Shown: positions 27,724-37,213, counted from the first letter of the stretch. The stretch is DNA of 64,000 bases from Acidisoma cellulosilyticum (GCF_020621385.1 NZ_JAESVA010000006.1:124001-188000), one strand, 5' to 3'. Made by a program: numbers and translations. The notes: generated by a model from the sequence alone, not told the origin.

Positions 27724-27759
27724 CAGACGCCAATCCTCGGCGATGAGGATTGGCGTCTG
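27724..27759. terminator. Bidirectional terminator between HU and the peptide operon
   Basis: CAGACGCCAATCCTC (27724-27738) pairs perfectly over 15 bases with GAGGATTGGCGTCTG (27745-27759) around a 6-base loop. It lies between the convergent HU and DppA-type genes and can end both transcripts. Confidence 0.85.
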
Positions 27760-27769
27760 AACGGCTGTA

Positions 27770-28600
27770 CTAGTTTGTGGAAAGTCTGACGTGACCGCCA
27801 AGGCTGGAGCAGACGCGCATCCAGCGAATCGCATCCAGGGCCGTTTCTGTTTTGAACCCCACGGTCAGCGGCGAACGCCGCTCCGCGACCGGAATGGTTG
27901 CGCAGATATCGGCAAAGAAGACGCTCGTGAACTTGAAAGCAACATCGCAGGGCTCAGCGACGCGATAGGGTTTGATGTGATGAGCGTCGCGCACGGCCGC
28001 CTCGGCGGCCTTACGGATCAAGGCCTGTGCCGCCCGCGGCGACAAGGCACGCGCCGCACGCTGACCCAAAGCTGACTTTACGCGCGCGAAATGCGAACCG
28101 AGGAAAAGACTGCCGCAATGCGCCTCCGTCACGTCATCGCCTGACAGCATGATAACCGGCACGCCCATGGCACCCGCATAAGCGCCATAAAACATCGCCT
28201 CCGACGCCGGCTCCCCGTTCAGCCAGGTACGCGCGAAAGCGAAATCGCTCGTTGTATGGGCAAGGACACCGTAATCCGCCGCCCTCGCATGGTAGCCGAG
28301 GCAGATCACCCCAGCGTAGCTGTCGTCAAGGCCCGCGAACATGCCGCCATGTTTGATATTGCCCCGGATCAGTTCGGCGCGCGGATCAAGAAGATCGGGC
28401 AGGATATTGGTCATCGGACCGTGACTGTCATTGACCAGAACTTCGGTGGCGCCGCCGACGAAGGCGCCTTCGATCGCGGCATTGGTCTCCGCCGTCATCA
28501 GCCTGCGCGCATCCTCATATTCGGCATTGCCCGGCCGCTGATGTGCAGGGATGACGACACCGGCGACACCCTCGATATCGGCAGACATATAGATTTTCAT
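27770..28600 (-). CDS. dppA: M55 family D-aminopeptidase, second copy
   Basis: Zinc-dependent D-aminopeptidase of 276 residues, releasing N-terminal D-amino acids from short peptides. The residues corresponding to the metal site of Bacillus DppA are all present: Asp8 and Glu10 (SADIEG), His60 (NDSHGPM), His104 (GYHA), plus His115 and Glu134. The start at 28600 aligns exactly with the paralogue upstream; the frame extends to 28708 but that part overlaps the preceding gene. It is the last gene of the peptide operon, 34 bases after its paralogue, from which it clearly arose by tandem duplication. The retained active sites in both copies suggest different substrate ranges rather than decay. Confidence 0.92.
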   Translation of the reverse strand: MKIYMSADIEGVAGVVIPAHQRPGNAEYEDARRLMTAETNAAIEGAFVGGATEVLVNDSHGPMTNILPDLLDPRAELIRGNIKHGGMFAGLDDSYAGVICLGYHARAADYGVLAHTTSDFAFARTWLNGEPASEAMFYGAYAGAMGVPVIMLSGDDVTEAHCGSLFLGSHFARVKSALGQRAARALSPRAAQALIRKAAEAAVRDAHHIKPYRVAEPCDVAFKFTSVFFADICATIPVAERRSPLTVGFKTETALDAIRWMRVCSSLGGHVRLSTN

Positions 28601-28634
28601 ATCGGCTCCGCCAGATTGGCCCGTTCTTGCTTCG

Positions 28635-29453
28635 TTAGACGAGGTGACTGCCGAGCATGCAGCAGACGGCCATCCAGCGGATGGCGTCGCCGATCGACGG
28701 GGCCTCAAAGCCGACCGTCAATGCCGAATGGCGGCGCGCGACAGGAATGGTTTCGCATAGATCGGCTAACACCGCGCTGGTCAGATCCAATTCCAGCGCA
28801 CAGGGTTCGGCGATCGTATAGGGTTTGATCCGTGTGGCGGACTGAACGGCGCGCTCGGCCGCATCGCGGATGCGGGCACGGGCCATCTGCGGCGACAGCG
28901 CTTTCGCGGCGCGCTGTCCCAGGGCGGTCTTGACGGTCACGACCTCAGCGCCGGGGAAAAGAGCGCCGCAGCTTCGCGCCGTCACGTCATCGCCCGACAG
29001 AAGAATGACCGGTACGGCCATCGCCCCGGCATAGGCGCCGAAGACCATCGCCTCCGAGGCTGGCAGGCCGTTCAACCGCACAGCGCTGAAATCCCGCGTG
29101 CTATAGGTATGGGCCAGCACACCGAAATCGGCGGCGGCGGCGTGATAGCCGACACACATCGCACCGGCATAACTGTCATCCAGACCCGCGAACATGCTGC
29201 CCGGCTTGATCTGACCACGAATGAGTTCGGCCCGGTCATCCAGCAAATCCGGAATCAGATTGATCATCGGCCCATGGCTGTCATTGACCAGCACTTCAGT
29301 CGCCCCGCCGGCAAAGGCGCCGGCAATAGCCGCATTCGCCTCCTCCGTCATCAACCGCCGGGAATGCTCGTATTCCAGGTTTCCGGGCTGCCCCTGTTTC
29401 GGCACCACAACCCCGGCCACCCCCTCGATATCGACCGAGATGAAGATTTTCAT
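28635..29453 (-). CDS. dppA: M55 family D-aminopeptidase, first copy
   Basis: Paralogue of the downstream gene, 272 residues, with the same metal-site residues Asp8, Glu10, His60, His104, His115 and Glu134. The two proteins can be aligned without gaps over most of their length and share blocks such as GGATEVLVNDSHGPM and FAGLDDSYAG. It follows the C69 peptidase by 45 bases. In Bacillus subtilis dppA heads a dipeptide importer operon; here the aminopeptidases stand at its end. Probable role: cytoplasmic hydrolysis of imported D-amino-acid peptides. Confidence 0.93.
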   Translation of the reverse strand: MKIFISVDIEGVAGVVVPKQGQPGNLEYEHSRRLMTEEANAAIAGAFAGGATEVLVNDSHGPMINLIPDLLDDRAELIRGQIKPGSMFAGLDDSYAGAMCVGYHAAAADFGVLAHTYSTRDFSAVRLNGLPASEAMVFGAYAGAMAVPVILLSGDDVTARSCGALFPGAEVVTVKTALGQRAAKALSPQMARARIRDAAERAVQSATRIKPYTIAEPCALELDLTSAVLADLCETIPVARRHSALTVGFEAPSIGDAIRWMAVCCMLGSHLV

Positions 29454-29498
29454 GATTGCGGTTGCCTCGCCAATTGACCGGATGTGCCAGCAAACAGG

Positions 29499-30785
29499 TT
29501 AAAGTGAAAGCGACGCCTCGGCATTGAAACGCTGCCACATGGCGGCATAGCCCGCATGGTCAAAGGCATAGGATCTGGTCTCCAACCGCTCGATCCAGCG
29601 TTCCGTCGCCAGTGCGGCCGCCTGCCAGCACCAGGCGACGTATTCGCTCTTGAGCCTGCTGGATGCCGTCCGAACCGAGACGGATTCCGCATGGAACTGC
29701 CGCTCCAATGCGTCGAATTCGGCGCGTATGTCCGGTTTCACCGCCTTGTAATGCGCCATGGCACGCCGGTGCAGCCGCTCATGCCGCCACCACAGCGTCT
29801 TCTCGGTATCGATCCCGCCGGGCAGCAGGCCGACCTCCGGCAGGGGAATCCCAAACAGCAGCGGCTTGAAGATGGAGAGGTCGGTCGCCGAACTCCCCGT
29901 CATCCAAACGACGACGCTGTCGGCCCGCGTCTCGGTGATCATCGCGCCCGTCGCGTGCCAGAAACGGGCCGGTGTCGGACCCGCATGCATGCAGACACGG
30001 ACCGAACGCTCATCCTGCGTGACGTCATAGGTATCCTCATCGCCGACATCGCGCAGCACGGCGGCCATGTCATGCATGGTAATAAGACCACGCTTCCCCG
30101 CGAGCAGGCCGGCGGCACAGCTTTCACGCTCATCGGCGCCGGCCTCATATTCCCGCACCGGGTCCGCGAACATCGCGCGGAAATCAGCCTTGGCCCCACC
30201 GGCCGGCAGCGATGACAATTCCCAATCCGTGGTGATCTGGTAGCGGTTGGAGATCGCTTCCGTCGCTTTCGCGCGCCGCGCCGCCCAATGCTTGCCGGCG
30301 CAATTCACGACCCAGGCCTCGGTCCGATCCGATATCAGAAAGCCGCTGTCGAATTTGAAATTGCCCATCATCTGGACATTGCCGCCCTGGCCATAGGCCT
30401 CGACATGGGCGCCGATAACCGCGACCGCCTCGCGCGCCGTCGCCCCACGTTCCAATCCCAGACGCAGAAGGTCGAGGATGATGACGCCATCCTTCTCGGC
30501 GGCCTGGTTGCTGAAGGCCGCCTCATTGCCGATGGCGACACCATGCTCGTTGCAGCCGATCTCACCGCCCCAGGCCCAGAAGGATCGGTCCAGGATCACC
30601 TCATGCGTGTGCAAAGCCTGTGGAATAACCAGATGGCTGACGCGCACCAGGCTGCCCGCGCCATAATCCCGCGCCGGAAGACGCAAAATCTGCTGCGCCT
30701 CGTTCACTTCCGTATCGGCGTTCTTGGCCAGCAGCATGGCGCCATCGGCAGTCGCCTCCGGCAATGCGACGATCGTGTCACACAT
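29499..30785 (-). CDS. C69 family peptidase (dipeptidase/secernin-like)
   Basis: N-terminal nucleophile peptidase of 428 residues. It opens MCDTIVALPEATADGAMLLAKNAD; Cys2 is the expected nucleophile once Met1 is removed, and the CDT/NAD pattern is that of the secernin/PepD (C69) family. Further family elements are EIGCNEHGVAIGNEA (about residues 75-90) and LLRLGLERGATAREAV. There is no signal peptide, so it acts in the cytoplasm on imported dipeptides. It lies between the importer ATPase genes and the two D-aminopeptidases in one operon, 23 bases after the DppF-like gene. Confidence 0.9.
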   Translation of the reverse strand: MCDTIVALPEATADGAMLLAKNADTEVNEAQQILRLPARDYGAGSLVRVSHLVIPQALHTHEVILDRSFWAWGGEIGCNEHGVAIGNEAAFSNQAAEKDGVIILDLLRLGLERGATAREAVAVIGAHVEAYGQGGNVQMMGNFKFDSGFLISDRTEAWVVNCAGKHWAARRAKATEAISNRYQITTDWELSSLPAGGAKADFRAMFADPVREYEAGADERESCAAGLLAGKRGLITMHDMAAVLRDVGDEDTYDVTQDERSVRVCMHAGPTPARFWHATGAMITETRADSVVVWMTGSSATDLSIFKPLLFGIPLPEVGLLPGGIDTEKTLWWRHERLHRRAMAHYKAVKPDIRAEFDALERQFHAESVSVRTASSRLKSEYVAWCWQAAALATERWIERLETRSYAFDHAGYAAMWQRFNAEASLSL

Positions 30786-30808
30786 GGCCCGTCCTCCCTG
30801 TCCTTGCC

Positions 30809-31816
30809 CTATTGAATCGGGGCATTCATCGTCTCAACCGCGAAATGGCAGGCAGCCCAACGGCCGCCCGGCAAGGTCACGCGCGGCGGCGGGGTTTCGC
30901 AGATTGCCTGCGCATCCGGACAGCGCGTGCGGAACGGACAGCCGGATGGCGGGTCAACCGGGCTTGGCGGCTCGCCTGCCAGCGGCGTCTCGTCCCCCCG
31001 CAGGGCCGTCGGGTCCGCACGGGGGATGGAGGCCAGCAGCGCGCGGGTATAGGGGTGCGCGGGCTGCGCGAAGACCGCCGATGTCGGTCCGTTCTCGACC
31101 ATGGTGCCGAGATACATCACCCCCACCGTCTCACACAGATATTCGATGACGCCGAGATCGTGGGAGATGAACAGCAGGGTCAGGTCCAGATCCCGCCGCA
31201 GATCATCAAGCAGATTCAGCACCTGGGCACGGACCGAAACATCAAGGCCGGAAACCGCCTCATCCGCCACCAGCAGCTTCGGCCGCACCGACAATGCGCG
31301 GGCAATGCCGACGCGCTGGCGCTGGCCACCGGAAAGCTCCGACGGATAGCGATTGGCGGCGGAGGCCGGCAGGCCCACACGCTCCAGCAGACGTGCGACC
31401 TCCCGCTCCACCTGATCGGCCGGCACAATGCCATGCAGGCGCAACGGCTCGGCAATCGCGCGCCCGATCCGCATGCGCGGATTGAGCGAGGAATAAGGGT
31501 CCTGGAAGACCATCTGCATCTGGCGGCGCAAGGCGCGGCGGCTGGCCGGATCAGCCTTGGTGATATCCTGGCCCTCGAACCGGATGGCGCCGTCATCGAC
31601 CGAGAGCAGACCCAGCACCAACCGGCCGAGCGTCGTCTTGCCGCAACCGGATTCGCCGACAAGGCCGAAACTCTCACCACGGCCGATGGCAAAACTCACA
31701 TCGCGCGCCGCCTGTACCCGTCGCTGCGGCTGGCCCATGAGACCGGCAACCAGGGAGCGTCGTAAAAGGAAGTATTTATCGAGCCCGATCACGGATAGCA
31801 GCGGCTGTTCAGCCAT
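30809..31816 (-). CDS. dppF: Peptide ABC transporter ATPase, DppF type
   Basis: Nucleotide-binding subunit of 335 residues. Walker A GESGCGKTTLGR is near residue 63, the signature LSGGQRQRVGIARAL near 165 and Walker B LLVADEAVSGLD just after. The C-terminal oligopeptide-transporter extension with GCPFRTRCPDA is present. The start at 31816 overlaps the DppD-type stop by 8 bases and matches the family N-terminus; the frame is open further upstream but overlaps the neighbouring gene. Confidence 0.92.
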   Translation of the reverse strand: MAEQPLLSVIGLDKYFLLRRSLVAGLMGQPQRRVQAARDVSFAIGRGESFGLVGESGCGKTTLGRLVLGLLSVDDGAIRFEGQDITKADPASRRALRRQMQMVFQDPYSSLNPRMRIGRAIAEPLRLHGIVPADQVEREVARLLERVGLPASAANRYPSELSGGQRQRVGIARALSVRPKLLVADEAVSGLDVSVRAQVLNLLDDLRRDLDLTLLFISHDLGVIEYLCETVGVMYLGTMVENGPTSAVFAQPAHPYTRALLASIPRADPTALRGDETPLAGEPPSPVDPPSGCPFRTRCPDAQAICETPPPRVTLPGGRWAACHFAVETMNAPIQ

Positions 31817-32798
31817 GGGTCGCCTCCGCTGTCGCCAGTGCCGGATGAAAGCAGGCGAAGCCGCCGCCACCCGCATCCTGCGTCCAGCCCGGTGCCGAGA
31901 CCTCGCAATCCTCCTGCCGGTTCGGGCAACGCGGCGCGAAGCTGCAGCCCGGCGGCCGCTGCGCGGGGTCGGGCGGCATGCCGGCGATGGGATGCAGCGG
32001 ATGGCCGGCGCGCGTGCCGCGCGGGATCGAGTTCAGTAGCGCGACCGTATAGGGATGACGCGGTGCCTCGAAAATCCGCCGGATCGGCGCTTCCTCCACG
32101 ATACGGCCGGAATACATCACCGCCACACGGTCGCAGGTCTGGGCCACGACCCCCAGATCATGCGTCACCAGAACCAGCGCCATGCCGAGGCGCGACCGCA
32201 GGTCGGTGAGCAGACGAAGGATCTGCGCCTGGATGGTGACGTCCAGCGCCGTCGTCGGCTCATCCGCCAAAAGCAGCCGGGGGGAGGCGATCAAGGCGAT
32301 GGCGATCGCCGCGCGCTGCCGCTGCCCGCCCGAAAGCTCGTGCGGATAGGAAGCCGCGATGCGCGCCGGGTCCGGCAGACCGACAAGACGCATGGCTTCC
32401 AGCATCCGCGCCCGACGCTCGGGCGCCGATCGCACACCATGATACCGCAACCCCTCGGCGATCTGCTGTCCGACCGTGATGACCGGGTTCAGCGCCGTCA
32501 GCGGGTCCTGGAACACCATGCCGATACCCGCCCCGCGAACGGATTGCAGCGCGCTTTCCTTGGCCTGCGCCAAGTCGACACCGTCAAAGCGGACAGAACC
32601 TTGGGTAATGCGTGCCTTGCCCGTCAGCAGGCGGATGATGGCGCGGATCGTCGTGCTTTTCCCGCAGCCGGATTCGCCGACGATGCCGTAGCTCTCGCCC
32701 GCGCGAATGGTGAAGGAGACGTCCTCGACCAGCGAGACCGTGCTGTCGCCGCGCGCAATGCCGATGCCCAGATGATCGACGTCGAGAAGATCCACCAT
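31809..32798 (-). CDS. dppD: Peptide ABC transporter ATPase, DppD type
   Basis: Nucleotide-binding subunit of 329 residues. Walker A GESGCGKSTT is near residue 40, VFQDPLTALNPV is the Q-loop region, the signature is LSGGQRQRAAIAIAL and Walker B LLLADEPTTALD. A C-terminal cysteine-containing extension (GCSFAPRCPNRQEDC) is typical of this family and sometimes binds an iron-sulfur cluster. It starts three bases after the DppC-type stop and overlaps the next ATPase gene. Confidence 0.93.
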   Translation of the reverse strand: MVDLLDVDHLGIGIARGDSTVSLVEDVSFTIRAGESYGIVGESGCGKSTTIRAIIRLLTGKARITQGSVRFDGVDLAQAKESALQSVRGAGIGMVFQDPLTALNPVITVGQQIAEGLRYHGVRSAPERRARMLEAMRLVGLPDPARIAASYPHELSGGQRQRAAIAIALIASPRLLLADEPTTALDVTIQAQILRLLTDLRSRLGMALVLVTHDLGVVAQTCDRVAVMYSGRIVEEAPIRRIFEAPRHPYTVALLNSIPRGTRAGHPLHPIAGMPPDPAQRPPGCSFAPRCPNRQEDCEVSAPGWTQDAGGGGFACFHPALATAEATHG

Positions 32799-32800
32799 GC

Positions 32801-33616
32801 TCAGGCGCGCCCCAATTCTGGCCGCAAGGCGTCCGCCAGCCCGTCACCCAGCAGGCTGAGCGAGATCGCGAGCAGCACGATGGCAAGGCCCGGAAAACCG
32901 CTGATCCAGGGCGCCTGGCTGACGAAACTATAGCCGTCCGCGATGATCAGTCCCCATTCCGGCAGAGGTGGCTGCGCGCCCAGACCCAGCCAGCCGAGCG
33001 AACTGCCGAGGAAGATATCCAGCACCGCGTCCGATGTTGCGTAGACCGCCGCCTGGACAATGACATTGGGCAGGATATGGCGGGCCAGGATGCGGGTATT
33101 GCCGAAGCCCAATAGCCGCGCGGCCTGCACGTAATCCGCTTGCTTGACGACCAGAATCTCGGCGCGGGTGATGCGCGCGTAGCTGACCCAGCCGACCGCC
33201 GCGACCGCGATATACATATTCTTCAGGCCCGGCCCGAGCACCGCGACGATGGCGATGACCGCGACGAAGAAGGGAAAAGCGACGGCGATATCGACCAGAC
33301 GCATGGAGATGGCGTCCGTCAGCTTGCCGAAATAGCCGGCCGCCATGCCGACCGTGGTGCCGATGACGAAGGCTGGCACGACACAGAATAGCGCGATCTG
33401 CAGATCGATCCGGCTGCCATAGATAACGCGGGTGAAGACGCCACGACCCAGATTATCCGTGCCGAAGGGAAAGGCGAGGCTCGGCGGGTGCAGCGAATGC
33501 ATGAGGTCCATCGTCGTCGGGTCACCCGGCAGCAGCATGGGACCGAAGATGGCGACCAATATCCAGCCCAGCATCAGACCGAGGCCAAGCTTGAGGTTGC
33601 GTGGCCAGTGCTTCAT
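32801..33616 (-). CDS. dppC: Peptide ABC transporter permease, DppC type
   Basis: Inner-membrane permease of 271 residues with about six spans. GTDNLGRGVFTRVIYGSR (about residues 52-69) is the DppC family signature, and DYVQAARLLGFGNTRIL (about 160-176) is the ATPase-coupling loop. The start at 33616 overlaps the DppB-type stop by 4 bases (ATGA). The frame remains open on the other side of this start for about 500 bases, but that is antisense-type overlap with the dppB-like gene. Confidence 0.92.
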   Translation of the reverse strand: MKHWPRNLKLGLGLMLGWILVAIFGPMLLPGDPTTMDLMHSLHPPSLAFPFGTDNLGRGVFTRVIYGSRIDLQIALFCVVPAFVIGTTVGMAAGYFGKLTDAISMRLVDIAVAFPFFVAVIAIVAVLGPGLKNMYIAVAAVGWVSYARITRAEILVVKQADYVQAARLLGFGNTRILARHILPNVIVQAAVYATSDAVLDIFLGSSLGWLGLGAQPPLPEWGLIIADGYSFVSQAPWISGFPGLAIVLLAISLSLLGDGLADALRPELGRA

Positions 33617-34557
33617 CCGATCTCGCTCCGCCGCACCCGGGGGTCCAGCATGATCTGGCCAAGATCGGTGATCAGATAGATCAGCACGACGATGATGCCG
33701 AACATCAGCGTCACCATCTGGATGGTCGGATAGTCGCGCGTGCCGATGGAGCTGATCATGAGCTGGCCGAGACCAGGCACGGCAAAGACATTCTCGACCA
33801 GCACGGTATTGCCGACCAGAAAGCCGATATTGAGGCCGAGCACGTTGAGGGCCGGCAGGATCGCGACGCGCAGCGCATGGCTGAGCAGGACAACGCGGCC
33901 AGGCAGGCCCTTGGCACGGGCGGTATCGATAAAGCCGGCCCCCAGCGCTTCGCCCAGGCTTGTGCGCAGCGCGCGCATCACCAGCGGCGCAACGTTCAGC
34001 GCGCAGGTCAGCGACGGCAGAAACAGGTTGTACAGCCGCGCGCCCCAGGTATTGCCGTAGCCCGCGATGGGGAAAAGATGGAAGGTTACCGCCAGCAGCA
34101 GGATAAGAATGAAACCTGTCCAATAGCTGGGCAGGCCGAGCCCGGCGGTCGCGACGACGCGCAGCACGTGATCGGCGCCCCGCCCTTGCTGTGTCGCCGC
34201 CAATATGCCCGCCGGCACGGCGATGACCAGTGAAATGACCGTGCTGTACAGCAACAGGACCAGCGTCGGCACCATCCGGTTCAGCACCAGCCGCGCGACC
34301 GGCTGGCCGTAATAGTAGGAGATTCCGAAATCGCCCTGAACCAGACTTTTAAGATAAAGCAGGTATTGCACGCCGATACTGCGGTCGAGCCCAAGACGCG
34401 CGCGGACGGCGGCCATCAGCGCGGGCGTCGCATGGATGCCGAGGATGGCCCGCGCCGGGTCGCCCGGAATAAGCCGCACGAGCAGAAAGACCGCGAGGGT
34501 TATTCCAAGCGCCACCGGTATCATCAGCAATAGGCGGCGCAGAATATAGGTCAGCAT
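33613..34557 (-). CDS. dppB: Peptide ABC transporter permease, DppB type
   Basis: Inner-membrane permease of 314 residues. The N-terminus MLTYILRRLLLMIPVALGI is the usual first span, RLIPGDPARAILG follows in the periplasmic loop, and FIDTARAKGLPGRVVLLSHAL (about residues 210-230) is the coupling loop. Length and layout are normal. It lies 51 bases after the binding-protein gene and is coupled to dppC by a 4-base overlap. Confidence 0.93.
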   Translation of the reverse strand: MLTYILRRLLLMIPVALGITLAVFLLVRLIPGDPARAILGIHATPALMAAVRARLGLDRSIGVQYLLYLKSLVQGDFGISYYYGQPVARLVLNRMVPTLVLLLYSTVISLVIAVPAGILAATQQGRGADHVLRVVATAGLGLPSYWTGFILILLLAVTFHLFPIAGYGNTWGARLYNLFLPSLTCALNVAPLVMRALRTSLGEALGAGFIDTARAKGLPGRVVLLSHALRVAILPALNVLGLNIGFLVGNTVLVENVFAVPGLGQLMISSIGTRDYPTIQMVTLMFGIIVVLIYLITDLGQIMLDPRVRRSEIG

Positions 34558-34608
34558 GCTTGCCTCATCATCCGCCGGCCCGGCCGACGGATGTTCTCAT
34601 CAGAGGAA

Positions 34609-36192
34609 TCAGCTCTTCCACACATCTTCCAGCCAGTAATTGCCGGTCGGTAGGATCCGGAAGCCACGGACATCGTCGCGCAGGGCGGTGATGGCCGGCG
34701 TCCAGTAAAGCCAGAGATAGGGCGCGTCGGAGAAGATCTGCCGCTGCATGTCCAGATAGATGCCGCGACGCTTGGCCTCGTCCAATTCACCCAGCGCGGC
34801 CGTCGCCATCTGGTCGACCTTCGGGTTGTTATAGAAGGTCCAGACAGAATCGCTGCCTTCGTCACCCGCACCGGCAAAGGCCACCAACTCGCAGGGGTCG
34901 AAGATGTCGCTGGTCATATAGCCCTGCGCCATCTCGTATTGGGATGCGCTCACCTGAGCGAGCTGCGTGTCTTGCTCCTCCGGCACGATGGTCATCTTGA
35001 TGCCGAGCGGCAGCAGCATCTGCTGCACGATTTCGGCCACCTGGGCGAAGATCGTGTCCCCGCTATAGATCGTGCATTTCGCCGTGAAGCCGGTCGGCAT
35101 GCTGCTGGCCGCCATCAGTTCCTTGGCCTTGGCGAGGTCATAGGGATAGGGCTTGTCCGTGACATCGGCCAGGAACATCTTGGGCAGGAAAGTGGTCGGC
35201 ACTTCGCCATAGCCGAACAGGACTGCCTTGATGATGGCTTCCTTGTCGACGGCATAATTCATCGCCTGGCGGATCTTCACATCCTGGAAAACCGGCAGCT
35301 TTTCGTTGAACTGAATCCAGTCGATCCGGTCATAAGGCACGATCTGAATATCGATTCCAGACGCGTGCTTCAGCTTATCGACCTGGTTGAAGGGCACCTG
35401 CGTGCCGATATCGATCTCGCCCGACTGGACCTTTAACATCCGGACATTGTCGTCGGCGACGATCGAGAGCACGACGCCATCGAGGTAAGGACGCTTCGGA
35501 TCCCAGAAATGCGGATTGCGGGCGAAGGTGATGCTGTCGCCCTTCTTCCATTCCGTCATCGCGAAGGGACCGGACCCGATCGGCTTATTGCCGAAGACAT
35601 TGACGCCGACCTTGGTGAAATAGGCTTTCGGCACGATACAGGCGGCGTGAACAGAGACGGCCGCCAGGAAGGGCGCCCAATCCTGCTGCAGTTTGAAGAC
35701 CATGGTATGCGCGTCCGGCGTTTCCATGCTCAGCTTCGGAAACAGCGAGCCGCACCAGGAATCCTTATCGTAGATCGCACGATTGAACGAGAATGCGACG
35801 TCCTCGGATGTCACGGGCGTGCCGTCCGAGAAGGTCGCGGCCGGGTTCAGATGGAAGGTATAGGTGCGCTTGTCGTCCGAAACGTCCCAGCTGGTGGCAA
35901 GGTCCGGTACGACCGAATCGCCGCTCGGGCTGGTGCGGACCAGCAGCTGAAACACCAGAAGCTTCGCCCAGATCGACATATTGTCGGACGGCACCACAGG
36001 CTCGAAAGACACGACATCCGCGGTACGCGCCATGGTCAGCACGCCGCCGCGCTTGGGCGTATCATCCGCGCGGGCCATCGGGGAGAAACCCACACCGGCC
36101 AGCGCGGTCGCCGCCAAGCCGAGCGCGGAACTTTGTAACAGCCGGCGGCGCGACAGCGCCATCGGGCGTGAGAATCCAGAGGAACCGGTCAT
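34609..36192 (-). CDS. Peptide ABC transporter substrate-binding protein, family 5 (Tat-exported)
   Basis: Periplasmic binding protein of about 527 residues and first gene of the eight-gene peptide operon. The start at 36192 gives a twin-arginine signal peptide (ALSRRRLLQSSALG, cleavage near MARAD). The mature protein begins DTPKRGGVLTMARTADVVSFEP and contains YTFHLNPAATFSDGTPVTSEDVAFSFNRA (about residues 110-138), the SBP_bac_5 signature. The GAGGAC ribosome-site candidate is nine bases upstream. The C69 and M55 peptidases in the same operon suggest short peptides, perhaps containing D-amino acids, as the ligand. Confidence 0.93.
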   Translation of the reverse strand: MTGSSGFSRPMALSRRRLLQSSALGLAATALAGVGFSPMARADDTPKRGGVLTMARTADVVSFEPVVPSDNMSIWAKLLVFQLLVRTSPSGDSVVPDLATSWDVSDDKRTYTFHLNPAATFSDGTPVTSEDVAFSFNRAIYDKDSWCGSLFPKLSMETPDAHTMVFKLQQDWAPFLAAVSVHAACIVPKAYFTKVGVNVFGNKPIGSGPFAMTEWKKGDSITFARNPHFWDPKRPYLDGVVLSIVADDNVRMLKVQSGEIDIGTQVPFNQVDKLKHASGIDIQIVPYDRIDWIQFNEKLPVFQDVKIRQAMNYAVDKEAIIKAVLFGYGEVPTTFLPKMFLADVTDKPYPYDLAKAKELMAASSMPTGFTAKCTIYSGDTIFAQVAEIVQQMLLPLGIKMTIVPEEQDTQLAQVSASQYEMAQGYMTSDIFDPCELVAFAGAGDEGSDSVWTFYNNPKVDQMATAALGELDEAKRRGIYLDMQRQIFSDAPYLWLYWTPAITALRDDVRGFRILPTGNYWLEDVWKS

Positions 36193-36567
36193 GGGGCTTT
36201 GTCCTCGCAATGCCAAAGGGGAAAGGTCGAAGCAGGATGAGATGCACGGGCGCCGAAGCAATTCTGGGCGCAATTCGGACCCTTACTAAAGTTTCTGTCA
36301 AGAAAATTTGTGACTGGCGCGATCCGCGTCAGTTTGACCAAAAGGCGAGCATCGGCCTTACTTGGCTTTGCCACCAGTAAATCCCGATTTTTTCTATATC
36401 CGTTGTTTTATATGCATAAATACTGAGCAAATCATCCCGCTATCAGCTCAGTGCATTCTTCGCATTCAAAGTCTCGGGCGTTGAAATCACCCGAAGAGTG
36501 TGTTTCTTCTAAGAAAGACGTCGGGCCATCGGCTTGACGCTTAAGCTTATCCTGCGGGGAGCCCTTC
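36193..36567. other. Divergent control region of peptide operon and XRE-cupin gene
   Basis: About 375 bases between divergent units, AT-rich between 36370 and 36440. It should contain promoters in both directions. Apart from the palindrome listed separately, no element is clear. Confidence 0.4.
36503..36516. promoter_or_regulatory. Candidate operator palindrome upstream of XRE-cupin gene
   Basis: TTTCTT and AAGAAA form a perfect 6-base inverted repeat with a 2-base spacer, 51 bases before the XRE-cupin start. An overlapping weaker repeat (GAAGA...TCTTC) precedes it. Short symmetric sites of this size suit a dimeric XRE-type regulator, so autoregulation and control of the divergent peptide operon are plausible. 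Confidence 0.35.
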
Positions 36568-37176
36568 ATGTCGGCGGCCACACTGACCCAGACCATCGGG
36601 CGTACTCTCGCCGAGCTTCGACAAAGCCGGGGCTGGACCTTGAAGACCCTTAGTGAGGCCACAGGCGTCAGCGTGCCGGTTCTGTCCAAGATCGAGAACA
36701 ACCAAACTGGCATTTCCTTTGAAACCGCGATGAAGATCATGGGGTCTCTGTCGCTCTCGCTGGATGAATTGACGGGCGACAAGCGGGAGCCTGCCCTAGT
36801 CAGCGGACGGCGCGCGATCAACCCGGCTGGTACCGCCCTCAAGATCCCATCCATGGGCCGCAGCTACGAACTCTTCGCGACCGAACTCCGCCAAAAGCGG
36901 ATGGTGCCGATGATCACGACCGTCGATGTCCACAGTGCCGAGGAATGGGGTCCGCTCAGCCGTCATGACGGCGAGGAATGGATGTATGTGCTGGATGGAA
37001 GCATAGAATTACACACGGAACTCTATGCCCCGCTGACCATGAAAGCCGGCGACAGCGTCTATATCGATTCTGGAATGGGCCATGCCATGGTCGCGCTCAA
37101 CGACGCGCCGGCAAGGGTCCTGTCCGTCTATGCCGGCACAGGCGCGCCCTTCGGCATGCCCCACTCCGACGGGTAA
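36568..37176 (+). CDS. XRE family regulator with C-terminal cupin domain
   Basis: Two-domain regulator of 202 residues. The N-terminal helix-turn-helix (about residues 8-65) reads LAELRQSRGWTLKTLSEATG, then VPVLSKIENNQTGISFETAMKI. The C-terminal half is a cupin (SRHDGEEWMYVLDGSIELHT, MKAGDSVYIDSGMGHAMV), which would bind a small ligand or metal. GGGGAG lies six bases before the ATG. Relatives such as PuuR control amine and amino-acid catabolism. Its position opposite the peptide operon makes it the likely regulator. Confidence 0.92.
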   Translation: MSAATLTQTIGRTLAELRQSRGWTLKTLSEATGVSVPVLSKIENNQTGISFETAMKIMGSLSLSLDELTGDKREPALVSGRRAINPAGTALKIPSMGRSYELFATELRQKRMVPMITTVDVHSAEEWGPLSRHDGEEWMYVLDGSIELHTELYAPLTMKAGDSVYIDSGMGHAMVALNDAPARVLSVYAGTGAPFGMPHSDG

Positions 37177-37213
37177 CGTGACGCTCGCTCGGCGTCGCAA
37201 GCCCCTCCATCTT

